64,000 nt of DNA from Ceratothoa steindachneri (taxonomy: Eukaryota; Arthropoda; Malacostraca; Isopoda; Cymothoidae). How positions within the stretch are numbered: position 1 is the stretch's first letter; the number at the start of each line of letters is the position of its first letter. Positions 52,086 through 62,131 of the stretch are shown here, piece by piece. The stretch lies in contig OZ018328.1 in assembly GCA_963969495.1 (NCBI GenBank), forward strand, positions 131,589,686-131,653,685. The letters run 5' to 3'. The notes under the pieces are model-generated. The model saw only the letters and a program-made list of their open reading frames with translations. It made no database searches and was not told where the DNA came from. Both the position numbers and the translations under genes were made by a program.

Positions 52086-52125
52086 CGGATGACAAAAGCC
52101 TTAAGGGCCCATCAGAGGTCATCCG
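52086..52125 (-). repeat. LINE 3'-end hairpin, copy 1
   Basis: CGGATGAC...GTCATCCG, 8-bp inverted ends enclosing about 24 nt. The same 40-bp unit is at 52,418 and 52,535, each at the 3' end of a reverse-strand CR1-like LINE copy. The sequence to its right, including GACTAAATCATGCAG-like text, parallels the 3' UTR at 52,660-52,690. Confidence 0.8.
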
Positions 52126-52388
52126 AGTCAACCAACAAAAAAGCCATAAACTGTATCCACAAGAGTGCGTCCAAAACACTGCTTAAAAAGCCATTACCAT
52201 CCTGGCTTGTCGAAAACTAAATCATGCAGGTACTATACACAATATCAATAATATAATATATACAATTTATAGAAACAAAAAAATAAGTATTTATTCCCCT
52301 CTCTAGAATCACTTGAAAGGTGCCCAAAACGTAAGATAGTACAGAAATGATCTCTTCGTAACAGCAAGAAAAGTGGCGTCGCCATGTA

Positions 52389-52457
52389 ATAACATAACAT
52401 AACATAACATAATTACACGGATGACAAAAGCCACAAGGGCCTATCAAAGGTCATCCG
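52389..52457 (-). repeat. LINE 3'-end hairpin, copy 2, with (TTATG)n tail
   Basis: The hairpin CGGATGAC...GTCATCCG (52,418-52,457) is followed, in LINE sense, by a pentanucleotide tail, seen forward as ATAACATAACATAACATAAC (52,389-52,412). CR1-group LINEs typically end in short tandem repeats rather than poly(A). Confidence 0.8.
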
Positions 52458-52534
52458 CCTCAGTCAAAACCCACCCACAAAAAGCACCATCACCAGGGGA
52501 AGACAAAATCAAAGTCCCCCACAATATAATATAA

Positions 52535-52574
52535 CGGATGACAAAAGCCACAAGGGCTCATCATAGGTCATCCG
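52535..52574 (-). repeat. LINE 3'-end hairpin, copy 3 (terminus of the main LINE)
   Basis: CGGATGAC...GTCATCCG again, here connected to the ORF2 3' UTR without a break. A hairpin at the 3' end followed by a short tail is a plausible recognition site for the LINE's own RT. Confidence 0.75.
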
Positions 52575-52728
52575 AGTCAAGCGGCCTCTTTTTCAAGGCA
52601 CCCAAACTCCCAGGAAAACTACATCCAGAGGATTGCATCCAGAAACAAGGGTATCACCAATCAAGGCTTGTCAAGAACTAAATCATGCAGCTATAGATAT
52701 ATACAAACAATATTAATATATACAAAAC

Positions 52729-53615
52729 TTAGGAACCATCACAACCTTCCCTTCCCATAAACTCATCCAACCTACTCTTAAATACATTTAGATTTGGACT
52801 ACCTACTACCCTCTGCGGCAATTTGTTCCAGAAGTCTACCACTCTATTGGTGAAAAAGTATTTTCTTAAATCCAACCTACACCCTTGCTTTTTAATTTTC
52901 AAGTGGTGACCTCTAGTCCGATTTCCATCATCTAACTCAAAAAACTTGCTAACATCCAATTTATCTATCCCGGAAAAAAATTTAAAGAGCTCAATCATAT
53001 CCCCTCTCACACACCTCCTTTCGAACGAGAACATATTTAATACCCTCAGTCTATCTATATATTCAAGGTGCCTCAGGGAAGGAATAATCTTTGTTGCCCT
53101 CCGTTGCACTGACTCAAGAAGGTTAATATCGTGTCTAAAATGTGGGGACCATGCCTGTATACAGTACTCTAGATGTGGCCTAACATAAGAGTTATAGAGT
53201 TTAAGAATAACCTCCTTACTTTTGTAACTGACATTTCTCTTAATAAAACCCAGCACTCTATTTGCCCTATTTCTTGCTTCAATACACTGCTTAGAAAACC
53301 TTAATGACTTATCTATTACTACTCCTAGATCTTTCTCATCCTCTACTGAGCTCAGCCAATGCCCATCCATTTCATAGTTAAATTCTCTATTATCTTTTCC
53401 CATGTTAATAACTTTGCACTTATCAAGGTTGAAAGTCATTTGCCACTTATGTGCCCAGGATAACAATTTATTTAAGTCCCCCTGCACTTTAAAATTATCA
53501 TCAATATCTTTAACTACAGCTGCTAATTTGGTATCATCCGCAAAAATTGACACTTTATTATTAACTGCCTCCCCAAGATCGTTTATATAGATGACAAATA
53601 ATAATGGACCGAGAA
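52729..53615 (-). pseudogene. CR1-like LINE ORF2, C-terminal part (RT palm to end)
   Basis: Continues ORF2 in the second frame after the break at about 53,615. It reads 'GPLLFVIYINDLGEAV', 'VSIFADDTKLAAVV' (catalytic motif C, intact FADD), 'KWQMTFNLDKCKVINMG', 'EKDLGVVIDKSLRFSKQCIE', 'YNSYVRPHLEYCIQAWSPHF', 'LLESVQRRATKIIPSLRHLE', 'RCVRGDMIELFKFFSGIDKL', 'RTRGHHLKIKKQGCRLDLRK', 'VVDFWNKLPQRVV' and ends 'FKSRLDEFMGREGCDGS'. It is complete to the C-terminus with no internal stop. Confidence 0.88.
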
Positions 53616-55618
53616 ACCCCACTGATAACATCCCTCCACTCTGACTTTACACCATTTAGCACTACCCTTTGCTTCCTGTCTTTCAGCCACTCAGCTATCC
53701 AATTTGAAACACCCCCACATATCCCAATCATTTTTAATTTATGAACTAGTCTCCTGTGTGGTACCTTATCAAATGCTTTACTAAAATCTAAGTAAATTAT
53801 ATCTACATTCTCTCCCTTATCTACTTGATCTATTACAAACTCCAGAAAGTCTAGTAAGTTAGTCAAACATGATCTACCTGATCTAAACCCATGCTGAGCA
53901 TCGCTGATTAACCCCTCCCTCTCTAGATGTTGGCAAATCCCCTTTTTAACTATTTTCTCAAGAATTTTACAGACTACAGGAGTTAGGCTAACCGGTCTAA
54001 AGTTATTTGGATCCTCTTTACTACCCTTCTTGAAAATGGGGACTACATTCGCTCTCTTCCAATCATCGGGTATTTCTCCATATTCCAATGACCTAGTATA
54101 TAACTTGTCCAGAGCTATTGAGATACTTTCTACCCCTTCTTTAAGTATCCTAGAATGAATATTATCAGGGCCGGAGGCCTTGGTAGTATCTAAATCACCT
54201 ATTAGTTCTTTTATCATCCTCCGATCCACACAAATGTTAGTAAACACCTCTTTTCCTGACCTATGAGTACTATACATAGGACTATTTAGTTTCTCTTTTG
54301 TAAATACTGATGCAAAATGACCATTTAGTACCTCAACTATTTCCTCATCAGTTTCTCTCACAAACCCTTCATATTTGATAGGTCCTATTTTAACTCTGCC
54401 AGACTTGTTATTAATTTTATAGTAACTAAAGAACTTTCTAGGATCTTTGTTGCTATCCTGAGCTAATTTAATTTCTGACACCCTTTTGTTCTTCTTTATA
54501 ATCTTATTTAACTCATTCCTAGCCATTCTATAATCACTTAAATTTTGAATATTATTTTCTACCTGTAATTTTTTATATGCCCTTTTCTTCTCTGAAATTT
54601 TTCTAGCTATCTCCTGATTCCACCATAATGGTTTCCTACTTTTGTTCCTAATGGCCTTCATTGGGATACATTGTTCTTGGACTACATTTATTATATGCTT
54701 GAAAGTATCCCACATCCCATAAGCATTTTTACCTCTGAATTCTATATCCCAGTCTACCAAATTTAGCAAGCTTCGAAGTTTTACATAATCTCCCTTATGA
54801 AAATTTGGAACTTTTTCAGCATTCTCAGTTATTTTACCCTTCTCAATTCCCAAGTTAAAACGAACTATCTGATGGTCACTATTTCCCAATGCTTCCCCAA
54901 CAGTCAATTCTTGAACTAAATGATCACTGTTAGAAAGTACTAAATCTAATATATTGTCCCCCCTCGTTGGCTCATTAACAAATTGATTCAAAAAGTAATC
55001 CTCAAAGCATTCTATGAACCTGCCACTTGTTCTATCCCTACCTATCATATTTTCCCAGTCCACAGAGTTTAAGTTGAAGTCCCCAATAATAACTGCATCT
55101 GTTTCACATCCCTTACTTATTTCCCTTATCATTAGTTCATCTATATCATCAGTCTGCCCAGGTGGCCTGTAAAAAGCTCCCAAATGCACCATTCTATTTT
55201 TACTGAACCTAATATCTATCCAAAGTGACTCAACTCCATCCTGCTTTATTGAAGTATTTAAACTTGAAACAATGTTGTTTTTTATATAGATAATTATTCC
55301 TCCACCAATCCTACCTGTCCTTTGACTAATGTACATATTATAGCCCTGAAAATCAAATTCACTTATAGTGTCACTAAATTCTATTTCATTAACCCATGAT
55401 TCAGTAACGCATAATATATCTATATCCTCATTGCTAATATAACTAAATAGCTCATCCTTCTTGTTTCTAAGACTACGAGCATTTGTATAGAAACAATTTA
55501 ACCCCCCTATCCCTGAAGCACCTCTTGAAACTTGAATGACCTCACCTCTATCGCCTTGGAACCTATTTCTGTTATCTGCCAAGTCCATTCTACTTTCAGT
55601 ACTATAATGTCCTCTCAT
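53615..55618 (-). pseudogene. CR1-like LINE ORF2, endonuclease and N-terminal RT
   Basis: About 668 residues are in frame. The APE endonuclease shows N46 ('TNARSL'), E73 ('VTESW'), Y150 ('GAFYRPP'), D180 and N182 ('IIGDFNLNSVDW') and D248-H249 ('LGNSDHQIVRF'). The linker has 'LWWNQEIARKISEKKRAYKK'. RT blocks: 'NNFRPVSLTPVVCKILEKIV', 'AQHGFRSGRSCLTNLLDF', 'DIIYLDFSKAFDKVPHRRLV' with motif A D611, and 'WRDVISGV'. Right after this the PQGS-type block is missing and frame changes, consistent with loss of about 14 bp, so the full polypeptide cannot be made. Endonuclease nicking and target-primed reverse transcription are the known roles of this protein type. Confidence 0.88.
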
Positions 55619-55641
55619 AATTCCCTGACCACTATTAGTAT

Positions 55642-56802
55642 CTAGTTTCCCGCCCGCAAAGACCTAATAACACGATCATACTCCTCCCACAACACATCTA
55701 CCCCCCTCCTACTCAAATGCAGTCCATCCATCGCATACATTTCTTTCATTCCAACAAACCTATCCCACACATCCACAAACATGACACCTTCCATCTCACA
55801 CATCCTCCTCACATAATCATTCAGCCCAATTGCACGAGACATCCATTCTACCCCAACATCCATTCTTGGAAGCACACCTGTCACAACACCTTTCATTCTA
55901 CTTTCTTTCACCTTTTCAATCAACCTCTTGTACCTCTCACGTAACTCACATGCACCCACTTTCTTCACATCATTCACTCCTACATGTGTAATCACAACCG
56001 CATCCCTTGCACAGCCAGACACCAGTTCCTCATACCTATCAAACAGATCTCTCACTCCAGCACCCGGCAAACACACCCTCAAACCATTCAATCTACTTAC
56101 ATTCAACTTCCTATCTAAATATCTAACTCGCGAATCACCCATCACAAGCACTTCAGTCAGACTCCTATTCCTAACCCCCACAGACCTAACTCCATCCCCA
56201 CTCCTATTCTCATTCAAACTACCAGTCACTCGAACTCCACCCCCACCCCCATCAGTCATATCACTTCCAGTTACTTCCTCTCTTAGGGCACTGAATCTAT
56301 TAGTCAAGCTAATAGGTTCTGTGTCCCTCTGACTCACACACCTATTCTCCCCCTGGCTAACCACCTCAACAGAGGCAACCCTATTCTCACAAAGAACAGG
56401 AGAAGCCTCCCTAGCTTCATGTTTCCTAATCACTCTCCACTGTCCCCCATCCTCACTAGGCCTATTTCTAACTAATCTAAGGGGGCTAACTTCACTATCA
56501 CTAGAACTATCATATCCTACCTCCTCCACCGGCCCTCTACCTTCACCTGAAACATCTAACTGGCCTACCTCACCACCTAACCTATTCCCAAATCTAGGCC
56601 TAACACTAAGTTCCCTCCTGAGCTCAGCAACTAACCCCTCCAGCCTACATATCCTGTCTAAATCCTGCCTTCTCATCCCCTCTAAATCTACAATGCATTC
56701 ACGCAGCCCACATACAACACATGTATACCCCTCACCTAATACACCACAACCAATGCATACATTCCGACACTCATGCTCACTTTCATCCCCAAACTCCATC
56801 AC
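55642..56802 (-). CDS. CR1-like LINE ORF1: zinc-binding N-terminus plus SGNH esterase
   Basis: A 386-residue open frame. Six Cys at residues 12, 16, 19, 28, 31 and 36 (C-x3-C-x2-C-x8-C-x2-C-x4-C) suggest a small zinc-binding domain, followed by a leucine-rich stretch (residues 45-66) that could be a short coiled coil. Residues 70-210 are polar and low in structure. The C-terminal half is an SGNH/GDSL hydrolase: block I 'VLVMGDSRVRYLD' with Ser224, block II region 'CLPGAGVRDL' (Gly247), block III 'VGVNDVKK' with Asn277, and block V 'AMDGLHLSRRG' with Asp359 and His362. Esterase-bearing ORF1 proteins are known from CR1-type LINEs, where they bind RNA; the esterase substrate is uncertain. All catalytic residues are present and the frame is intact. 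Confidence 0.9.
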   Translation of the reverse strand: MMEFGDESEHECRNVCIGCGVLGEGYTCVVCGLRECIVDLEGMRRQDLDRICRLEGLVAELRRELSVRPRFGNRLGGEVGQLDVSGEGRGPVEEVGYDSSSDSEVSPLRLVRNRPSEDGGQWRVIRKHEAREASPVLCENRVASVEVVSQGENRCVSQRDTEPISLTNRFSALREEVTGSDMTDGGGGGVRVTGSLNENRSGDGVRSVGVRNRSLTEVLVMGDSRVRYLDRKLNVSRLNGLRVCLPGAGVRDLFDRYEELVSGCARDAVVITHVGVNDVKKVGACELRERYKRLIEKVKESRMKGVVTGVLPRMDVGVEWMSRAIGLNDYVRRMCEMEGVMFVDVWDRFVGMKEMYAMDGLHLSRRGVDVLWEEYDRVIRSLRAGN

Positions 56803-56990
56803 TTATTCAAACAAAGAAAGAATTTAAGTAGCAATAAGAAAAAAAGAAGAAGAGCAACTTAGCTTTCGCTGATTGTGGTGAGAAAAAAACAAAAAACAAA
56901 CAAACTATAGAAAAATCTGAAAAATAGATCAACAGACTGAGAGCTCTATAAAACACGTGCTACCTGTTCGAAGGTCAGTAGGCTAATGAA

Positions 56991-57409
56991 TAATTCTCCT
57001 CATAAGCTCCAAAGCCAATAGGTTTCGCATCTTAGTGATGTTAGAATCCATTGTTTTTAACGCGAACACGGGTTATAGCAAGAAATTGTTTAGCGCTTTG
57101 GGAAAATCTTACCCCCTTAAAAAAATCATGCATGGAGTTATCAGCTGTTATAAAATCCGTTGCCAGACGTAAGATGCGATATAAATAAACCATCGATAAA
57201 AAGCTTATTTGATGACGGAGTGCCTAATAAAAAGTAAAGGAAATTGTGATAAAGGGGACAAATTTAAATAGTAAACCGAAAATGTTGCAAGAAACATAAC
57301 AGTTAAAAAATATATATAAACTGCGGTGACACACTGTTTGGCCCCTCTCCCTTCGAATTTAAAACTAAAGAAAGTAGTGAAGCTAGAGAAAGTGAAAATG
57401 TGTGGAAGA
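56991..57409. other. Unassigned AT-rich segment
   Basis: No gene or repeat recognised between the LINE 5' end and the microsatellite. Confidence 0.4.
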
Positions 57410-57428
57410 TACACACACACACACACAC

Positions 57429-57496
<68 letters not shown>
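57410..57496. repeat. (AC)n(AT)n compound microsatellite
   Basis: Ten or so AC units, then ATAA and about 34 AT units. Confidence 0.95.
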
Positions 57497-57498
<2 letters not shown>

Positions 57499-57539
57499 TT
57501 AAGTGTCAAATCAAATCTAATGGTATAGGTACCTAGTAG

Positions 57540-57680
57540 AGTATAGGACCCCATGTTGATGAAGTGAAACTACTCAACGTGACATGGTTCCACAAATGGA
57601 CGAATGGAAGACTTCTGGAGAGATGTTGACCCATACCATCTCTAAAGCTCTCCACTTATGTAAGTGTGGGCCGGATCATG
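57540..57680 (-). pseudogene. Tc1-like transposase C-terminal scrap
   Basis: The reverse frame reads 'LEMVWVNISPEVFHSSI', 'CGTMSR', a stop, and 'VVSLHQHGVLY'. It resembles the last helix region of Tc1-type transposases (W..I..EV...L..SM.RR..A.I...G). The catalytic domain is not recognisable; sequence to 57,920 may belong to the same decayed element. Confidence 0.45.
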
Positions 57681-58375
57681 GGTGCGAATAGGATGACACG
57701 GTGCCTCATCTCGCTGGAACATTGAATGGATGCAAAGGGTCACCAAGCAGTGAATATAGCGGTCATCGGTCAATGACGTTTACGTGGAGTAGTGGACTCA
57801 ACCACGTCACGTAGTAAATAAAGACTCTACAGCAACCCGAAACAACTGGAACCATTACTCATCGGACTACGCCAAATGCTGCTAGTCCACCAAGGTCTAA
57901 TTAGCGACGTCACGAGACCAGATCCGCACATGGGCTCGTGACGTGATACGTCATCTGCTTCCCTACCCCATGGAAGAAGATAAAGATCACTGCACTGGTG
58001 GATATGCGCCTGATAGCCCCTGCGGGGAATGTGGATACGATTGGAACCAGTATTGGTTGTCTGTTAACACGGGCACTATCATTAAGCGCCCACGGTCAGC
58101 CTCTTCGCTGCCCACGGTGGGTGGTAATGACTTCCATGAAGTATTCTGGGCACCGTAGATAGAGCGATGATGAATAGCCGCACATTTTCGCGTGGAATCT
58201 CCCATCCGTCTGGTATCCATTAGCATGTCCCGTTCTAACTCCAATAATTCAACCATGAGATGTCAGATCACAACTGATACAGGTATGGGTAGTTCCAAGA
58301 GTAACGATAGGTGGCGCTGCCCACTATTACCTTTACATAGTGGTCTCTCATGACTTTTGATACTAGGGTATAAAA
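57681..58375. other. Unassigned segment
   Basis: A forward frame at 57,943-58,158 (71 codons, with 'PCGECGYDWNQYW') has no recognised family. TGACGTCA-like and GTGACGTGA motifs recur at 57,900-57,950. Nothing else supportable. Confidence 0.35.
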
Positions 58376-58610
58376 TAACATAATTTCACGGATGACAAAA
58401 GCCACAAGGGCCTATCAAAACCCACCCACAAAATGCATCCATAGGATTGTGTCAGATCATGCATCTACAATATACAATTTAAACAATCCATAAATGTACC
58501 TGAAGCACATTTATATAAACTATGAATAATAAAGGGCCAAGAACAGATCCCTGAGATACACCAATGATAACGTCCCTCCACTGTGACTTCACCTCATTCA
58601 GCATGTCGTG
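58376..58610 (-). pseudogene. Internally deleted CR1-like LINE copy (RT scrap joined to 3' UTR)
   Basis: The reverse strand encodes 'SQWRDVIIGVSQGSVLGPLL' then 'FIVYIN' at 58,605-58,530, the RT block just before motif C, and then runs directly into 3' UTR text with the left half of the 3'-end hairpin (CGGATGACAAAAGCCACAAG at 58,389). The right hairpin arm GTCATCCG is missing. Most of RT is deleted. Same family as 52,535-56,990. Confidence 0.75.
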
Positions 58611-60054
58611 GGTTAGCCGAGATTATATATATATATATATTTATTTGTTTTATTATGGTTAGTAAACCAAATAAACTTTGACTTGAGGCGTAGGTTCGTG
58701 CCTCGGGGATCGAGTGAGGATCGTTCTCTAAGAGTGCTAAACTTTATTTTATTCTAGGGAATTAATAAAAGGGGTTTCTTTCTTGACTTTACCAAATATT
58801 GCCACTTCAACTCGTTCGAGGATAATTAAAACAGTGCTTTTACTAAAAAAATAGACTTTAATGAACATAAACCCTCTCACTAAATAACATTAAAATATAC
58901 AGATCTAATACACGTATAAAAAGAAAATGGGATTACTTGGCGAGCTCTCGAGGCTCGATTCTACATATAATTTTACGGGCGAACAATTTTAAGTTAATAT
59001 CTTTGTCCTTAGTCAGACATCCAATAAACTAATTTTTATGCACAGGGACATAAACAACAGGATTATTCTCTACATACATAAGGTAATGGAGATTAATACC
59101 CGATTCCAGTTAGAATATCTTCGGAGATTTTGTTCCTGAGGCGTAGCTTGAGTAGTTTGCTGCTTACTTGCAAGATGGCGTTACTTCGGATGAAAGGTGG
59201 GCGAGTGACGTCACACGGAATTTTGAGTTGGCATAAACGAATCAAAACAAAGACACCGATGAGTCGAGTAGGTTGTCGGACGTTTATGACCTTGAAGAGG
59301 TTTCCTTCAGCAGAGGTTGGAATATGTTTATATTCTTTTCTAGCGATTTGGGTCTCGCTTATATAATTTCGATTTTGGATGAGAAATCTATCTAGTTTGG
59401 AGTTGTCAAACTCAGATAGAATAAGATTTGGAGCCCTCAAGCTGTGTAGATTGATACTCACTAATCTTGGGGCTCGAACGGCGCCGAGCTTCCTTGGTAC
59501 AATCTGGTATTGTACAAGAAACTGCAAGTTCTCTTCAACTTGCAATAACTTTGTACCGGTGATTTTTTAGTGTTCTTGTCGAACTCGAAAATCTTCTGTC
59601 AACCGGTGACTTTCTTGTCTCTTCGGTGTGAACGAACAAAAAGCCGCTTTTCCTCGTGTCAACCTGTTTTATACTTCCATTAACCAAACGGGGTAAATGG
59701 GGTGTGGGGGACTCAGAGAGGGGACTTCTGGAGCTTCTCTTTTTGTGTCGGTTGTTTGCGTATTCGGCAATTTGAACTTAGGAAGCACGTAATGCGAAAT
59801 CGGCAAGTTTGCACTTATGAAAGGATTGTTTATAAGTATACCCTCGAAGGGCCTGCCTTTTGAGCTGAGGTCAGGAATCTGTCTCCGAAAATTTACCCTT
59901 TTGGCCGTTCTCCTATGTCACCGGAGAACATTGGAGAGGCAAAGCTAAACCCAGATGTCTTTTGTTATTATTTCCTTGGCTCTCCCCACCAAGAGGGAGG
60001 CCTCGATACATATATACACTAAACTCTTATACCTCTACATTACCTATACAGAGC
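58611..60054. other. Unassigned segment with a 150-codon reverse ORF
   Basis: Starts with a short (AT)n at about 58,625-58,641. The reverse frame at 59,545-59,093 encodes 150 residues without any motif I recognise ('LVSINLHSLRAPNLILSEFD', 'LLKLRLRNKISEDILTGIGY'); composition is plausible for protein but there is no supporting context. Purine/pyrimidine-rich stretches and a TTTATAAGTATACC box near 59,830 could belong to an LTR, but no second copy exists in the window. Confidence 0.35.
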
Positions 60055-61425
60055 ACAACTCTCTGTTTCCTGTCTTTCAGCTATCAAATTCAAAACTTTA
60101 CCGCTATACTATGCATTTTTAATCTGTGAACTAGTCTCCGATGTGTAACCTTATCACAAGCTTTGCTAAAATCTAAGTAAATTAAATCAACATTCTCTCC
60201 CTTATCTAATTGTTTAGTTACATAATCCATAAAATCCAGTAAATTTGTTGAACACGATCTACCTCTTCTTAACTATTTTCTCAAGAATTTAACAAACTAT
60301 AGAAGTTAAGCTTACTGACCTAAAGTTATTCAGGTCCTCTTTACTTCCATTTTTAAAAAAAATGGCACTACATTCACTAGTGATCTAGTATATATCTTCT
60401 CAAGAGCTACTGCAATCCTTTCTACACCTTTTTTGAATAACATAGAATGAATATTTTCTGGGCCAGATGACTTACTAGTATTTAACTCCAATATGAGCCT
60501 TTTAATTTTTTCCTTCTTCACATTAACGGTATTCAACACTACTTTCCTTGACCTAGAATTATCATCAATTAATCTATCTGGTTTCTCTTCTGTAAATACT
60601 GAAGAAAAATCATCATTAAGAACCTCTACTATTTCCTCATCAGATTCTTTCAAAACCACTTCATATCTAATAGGCCCTATTTTATCACTGTTAGATTTGT
60701 TATTAATTCTATAATAGCTAAAGATTTTTTTTGGATCTTTATTATTATTTTGAGCTAAATTAATTTCTGCTGCCCTTTTGCTCTTCTTAATAATCTTATT
60801 TAGCTCATTTCTGGTCAACCTATAATGATTTAAATTGTCAAAAGTAATTTCTCTCTGTAATCTCTTGTATGTCCTTTTCTTCTCGGAAATTTTCCTACCT
60901 ATCTCCTGATTCCAGCACAATGTCTTCCTACATTTCTTCCTAATAGCCTTCATTGGAATACACTGCTCCTGGACTGTTTAATTAGTCTTAAAAGTGTCCC
61001 ACATCTCATAAGTATTCTTCCCCCTGAATTCTATATCCCACCTAATCTGATTTAGCAAGTTTCGTAATTTATCATAATCGCCCCTAAAAGAATTTGGAGT
61101 TTTTGTGGAGTTTGGTGATGTTCTACCTTTCACTATCCCCAAGTTAAAACGAACCATCTGATGATCACTATTTCCCAATGCCACCTCGACAGTCAATTCC
61201 TGAACCAAGTGATCATCATTTGAGAGAACCAGATCTAATATATTGGCACCCCTTGTTGGTTTATTAACAAATTGAGTCAAAATATTATCCTCAAAGCATT
61301 CTATAAACTTACAACTTGCTCTATCCCTTCCTATCATATTTTCCCAGTCCACAGAATTTAAATTAAAGTCACCAAGAATAACTGTATCTACTTCACTTAT
61401 TTCCCTGATCAATTGTGCTGGTCTC
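60055..61425 (-). pseudogene. Second, decayed CR1-like LINE copy (same family as 52,535-56,990)
   Basis: Reverse frames begin in the endonuclease: 'VDTVILGDFNLNSVDWENMI' (61,410-61,350), 'ANILDLVLSNDDHLVQELTV', 'ALGNSDHQMVRFNLGI', 'DYDKLRNLLNQIRWDIEFRG'. They continue with the linker 'LCWNQEIGRKISEKKRTYKR', 'KDPKKIFSYYRINNKSNSDK' and 'LNTSKSSGPENIHSMLFKKG' (60,950-60,420), then RT pieces with frameshifts to 60,055 ('NNFRSVSLTS'-like, 'LDFSKAC'-like text). Block for block it parallels the young copy but with stops. The 5' endonuclease half and ORF1 are absent, and the 3' end stops within RT motif A. Confidence 0.85.
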
Positions 61426-61810
61426 AGCAGTAAAATAGTCTTGTTTGCAGATGATTTGAAATTGTATTTGGCTCTCCCAAATGTAGATCTGAGCAAGTTT
61501 AATCATAATGGTGCTTGTGCTTCTCTACAACATGACGTTTCTCTAATTTACAATAAAAGTAAATCCTGGGGCCTTTCTTTTTTCTCTAAATAAATGTGCC
61601 CACATCCGTTTTTGTGTGGTGACTTTAATTTTAAGGATTAGTTGGGAGAGTAACAAAGTGGCTAGTGTTGGTCAAGTGGTAAATGCAAGAAATTTTCGAG
61701 AAAGTTTTAACGATGCTTTTTTACATCATGTTTCGCAGGACACCCACAATTTGGATGCTGTTAACCCATCAAAGATTTTCTACGATGATAGTTGTAGCCT
61801 TTAGATCTTA
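61425..61810 (+). pseudogene. Forward LINE scraps: RT motif C block, then an endonuclease block
   Basis: 'KIVLFADDLKLYLALPNVDL' and 'LQHDVSLIYNKSKSWGLSFF' (61,430-61,590) form an RT motif C region (FADDLK) of a non-CR1 LINE type. Immediately after it, 'LCGDFNFKD' and 'VVNARNFRESFNDAFLHHVS' (61,610-61,745) form an endonuclease block that would normally precede RT. The order is therefore reversed; two separate truncated insertions or a rearrangement are possible. Confidence 0.6.
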
Positions 61811-61856
61811 TGACCCAAACTTTCCTGCGCTGCGCTTATTATCAACAGAGTTTATT

Positions 61857-61857
<1 letters not shown>

Positions 61858-61904
<47 letters not shown>

Positions 61905-62035
61905 TTAAAAGGCTATTTTAAGTGCTACCTTTTCGTGTATGTGAGAAGAGCTCCTCTGATGGCTTTGAGGAAGACTGGTTTGCCAAAAAATAGCCTTTTA
62001 ACCGCATAATTAATTGCGTTACTGCAATAATTTTC

Positions 62036-62128
<93 letters not shown>
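61858..62128. repeat. Two (AT)n arrays flanking a 22-bp perfect inverted repeat
   Basis: (AT)n at 61,858-61,900 and 62,039-62,128 bracket a segment whose ends are perfect inverted copies (TATGCGGTTAAAAGGCTA, extended by TTTT, at about 61,898-61,919, and its complement near 61,987-62,008) around a 67-nt loop. The loop contains CCTCTGATGGCTTTGAGG. It looks like a small hairpin element inserted in an AT array. Confidence 0.8.

Positions 62129-62131
<3 letters not shown>

Larger units (their letters stand above)
52535..56990 (-). mobile_element. Nearly full-length two-ORF CR1-like LINE
   Basis: A reverse-strand element with a 5' leader (about 56,990-56,803), ORF1 (56,802-55,642), a 23-bp gap, ORF2 (55,618-52,729 with one frame break) and a 3' UTR ending in hairpin copy 3 (52,574-52,535). 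ORF1 encodes a zinc-binding N-terminus and a GDS(L)/SGNH esterase; ORF2 encodes an APE endonuclease and RT. Both frames are open for long stretches with catalytic residues present, so this copy is much younger than the other LINE pieces in the window. Exact 5' end and target duplication could not be fixed. Confidence 0.88.
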
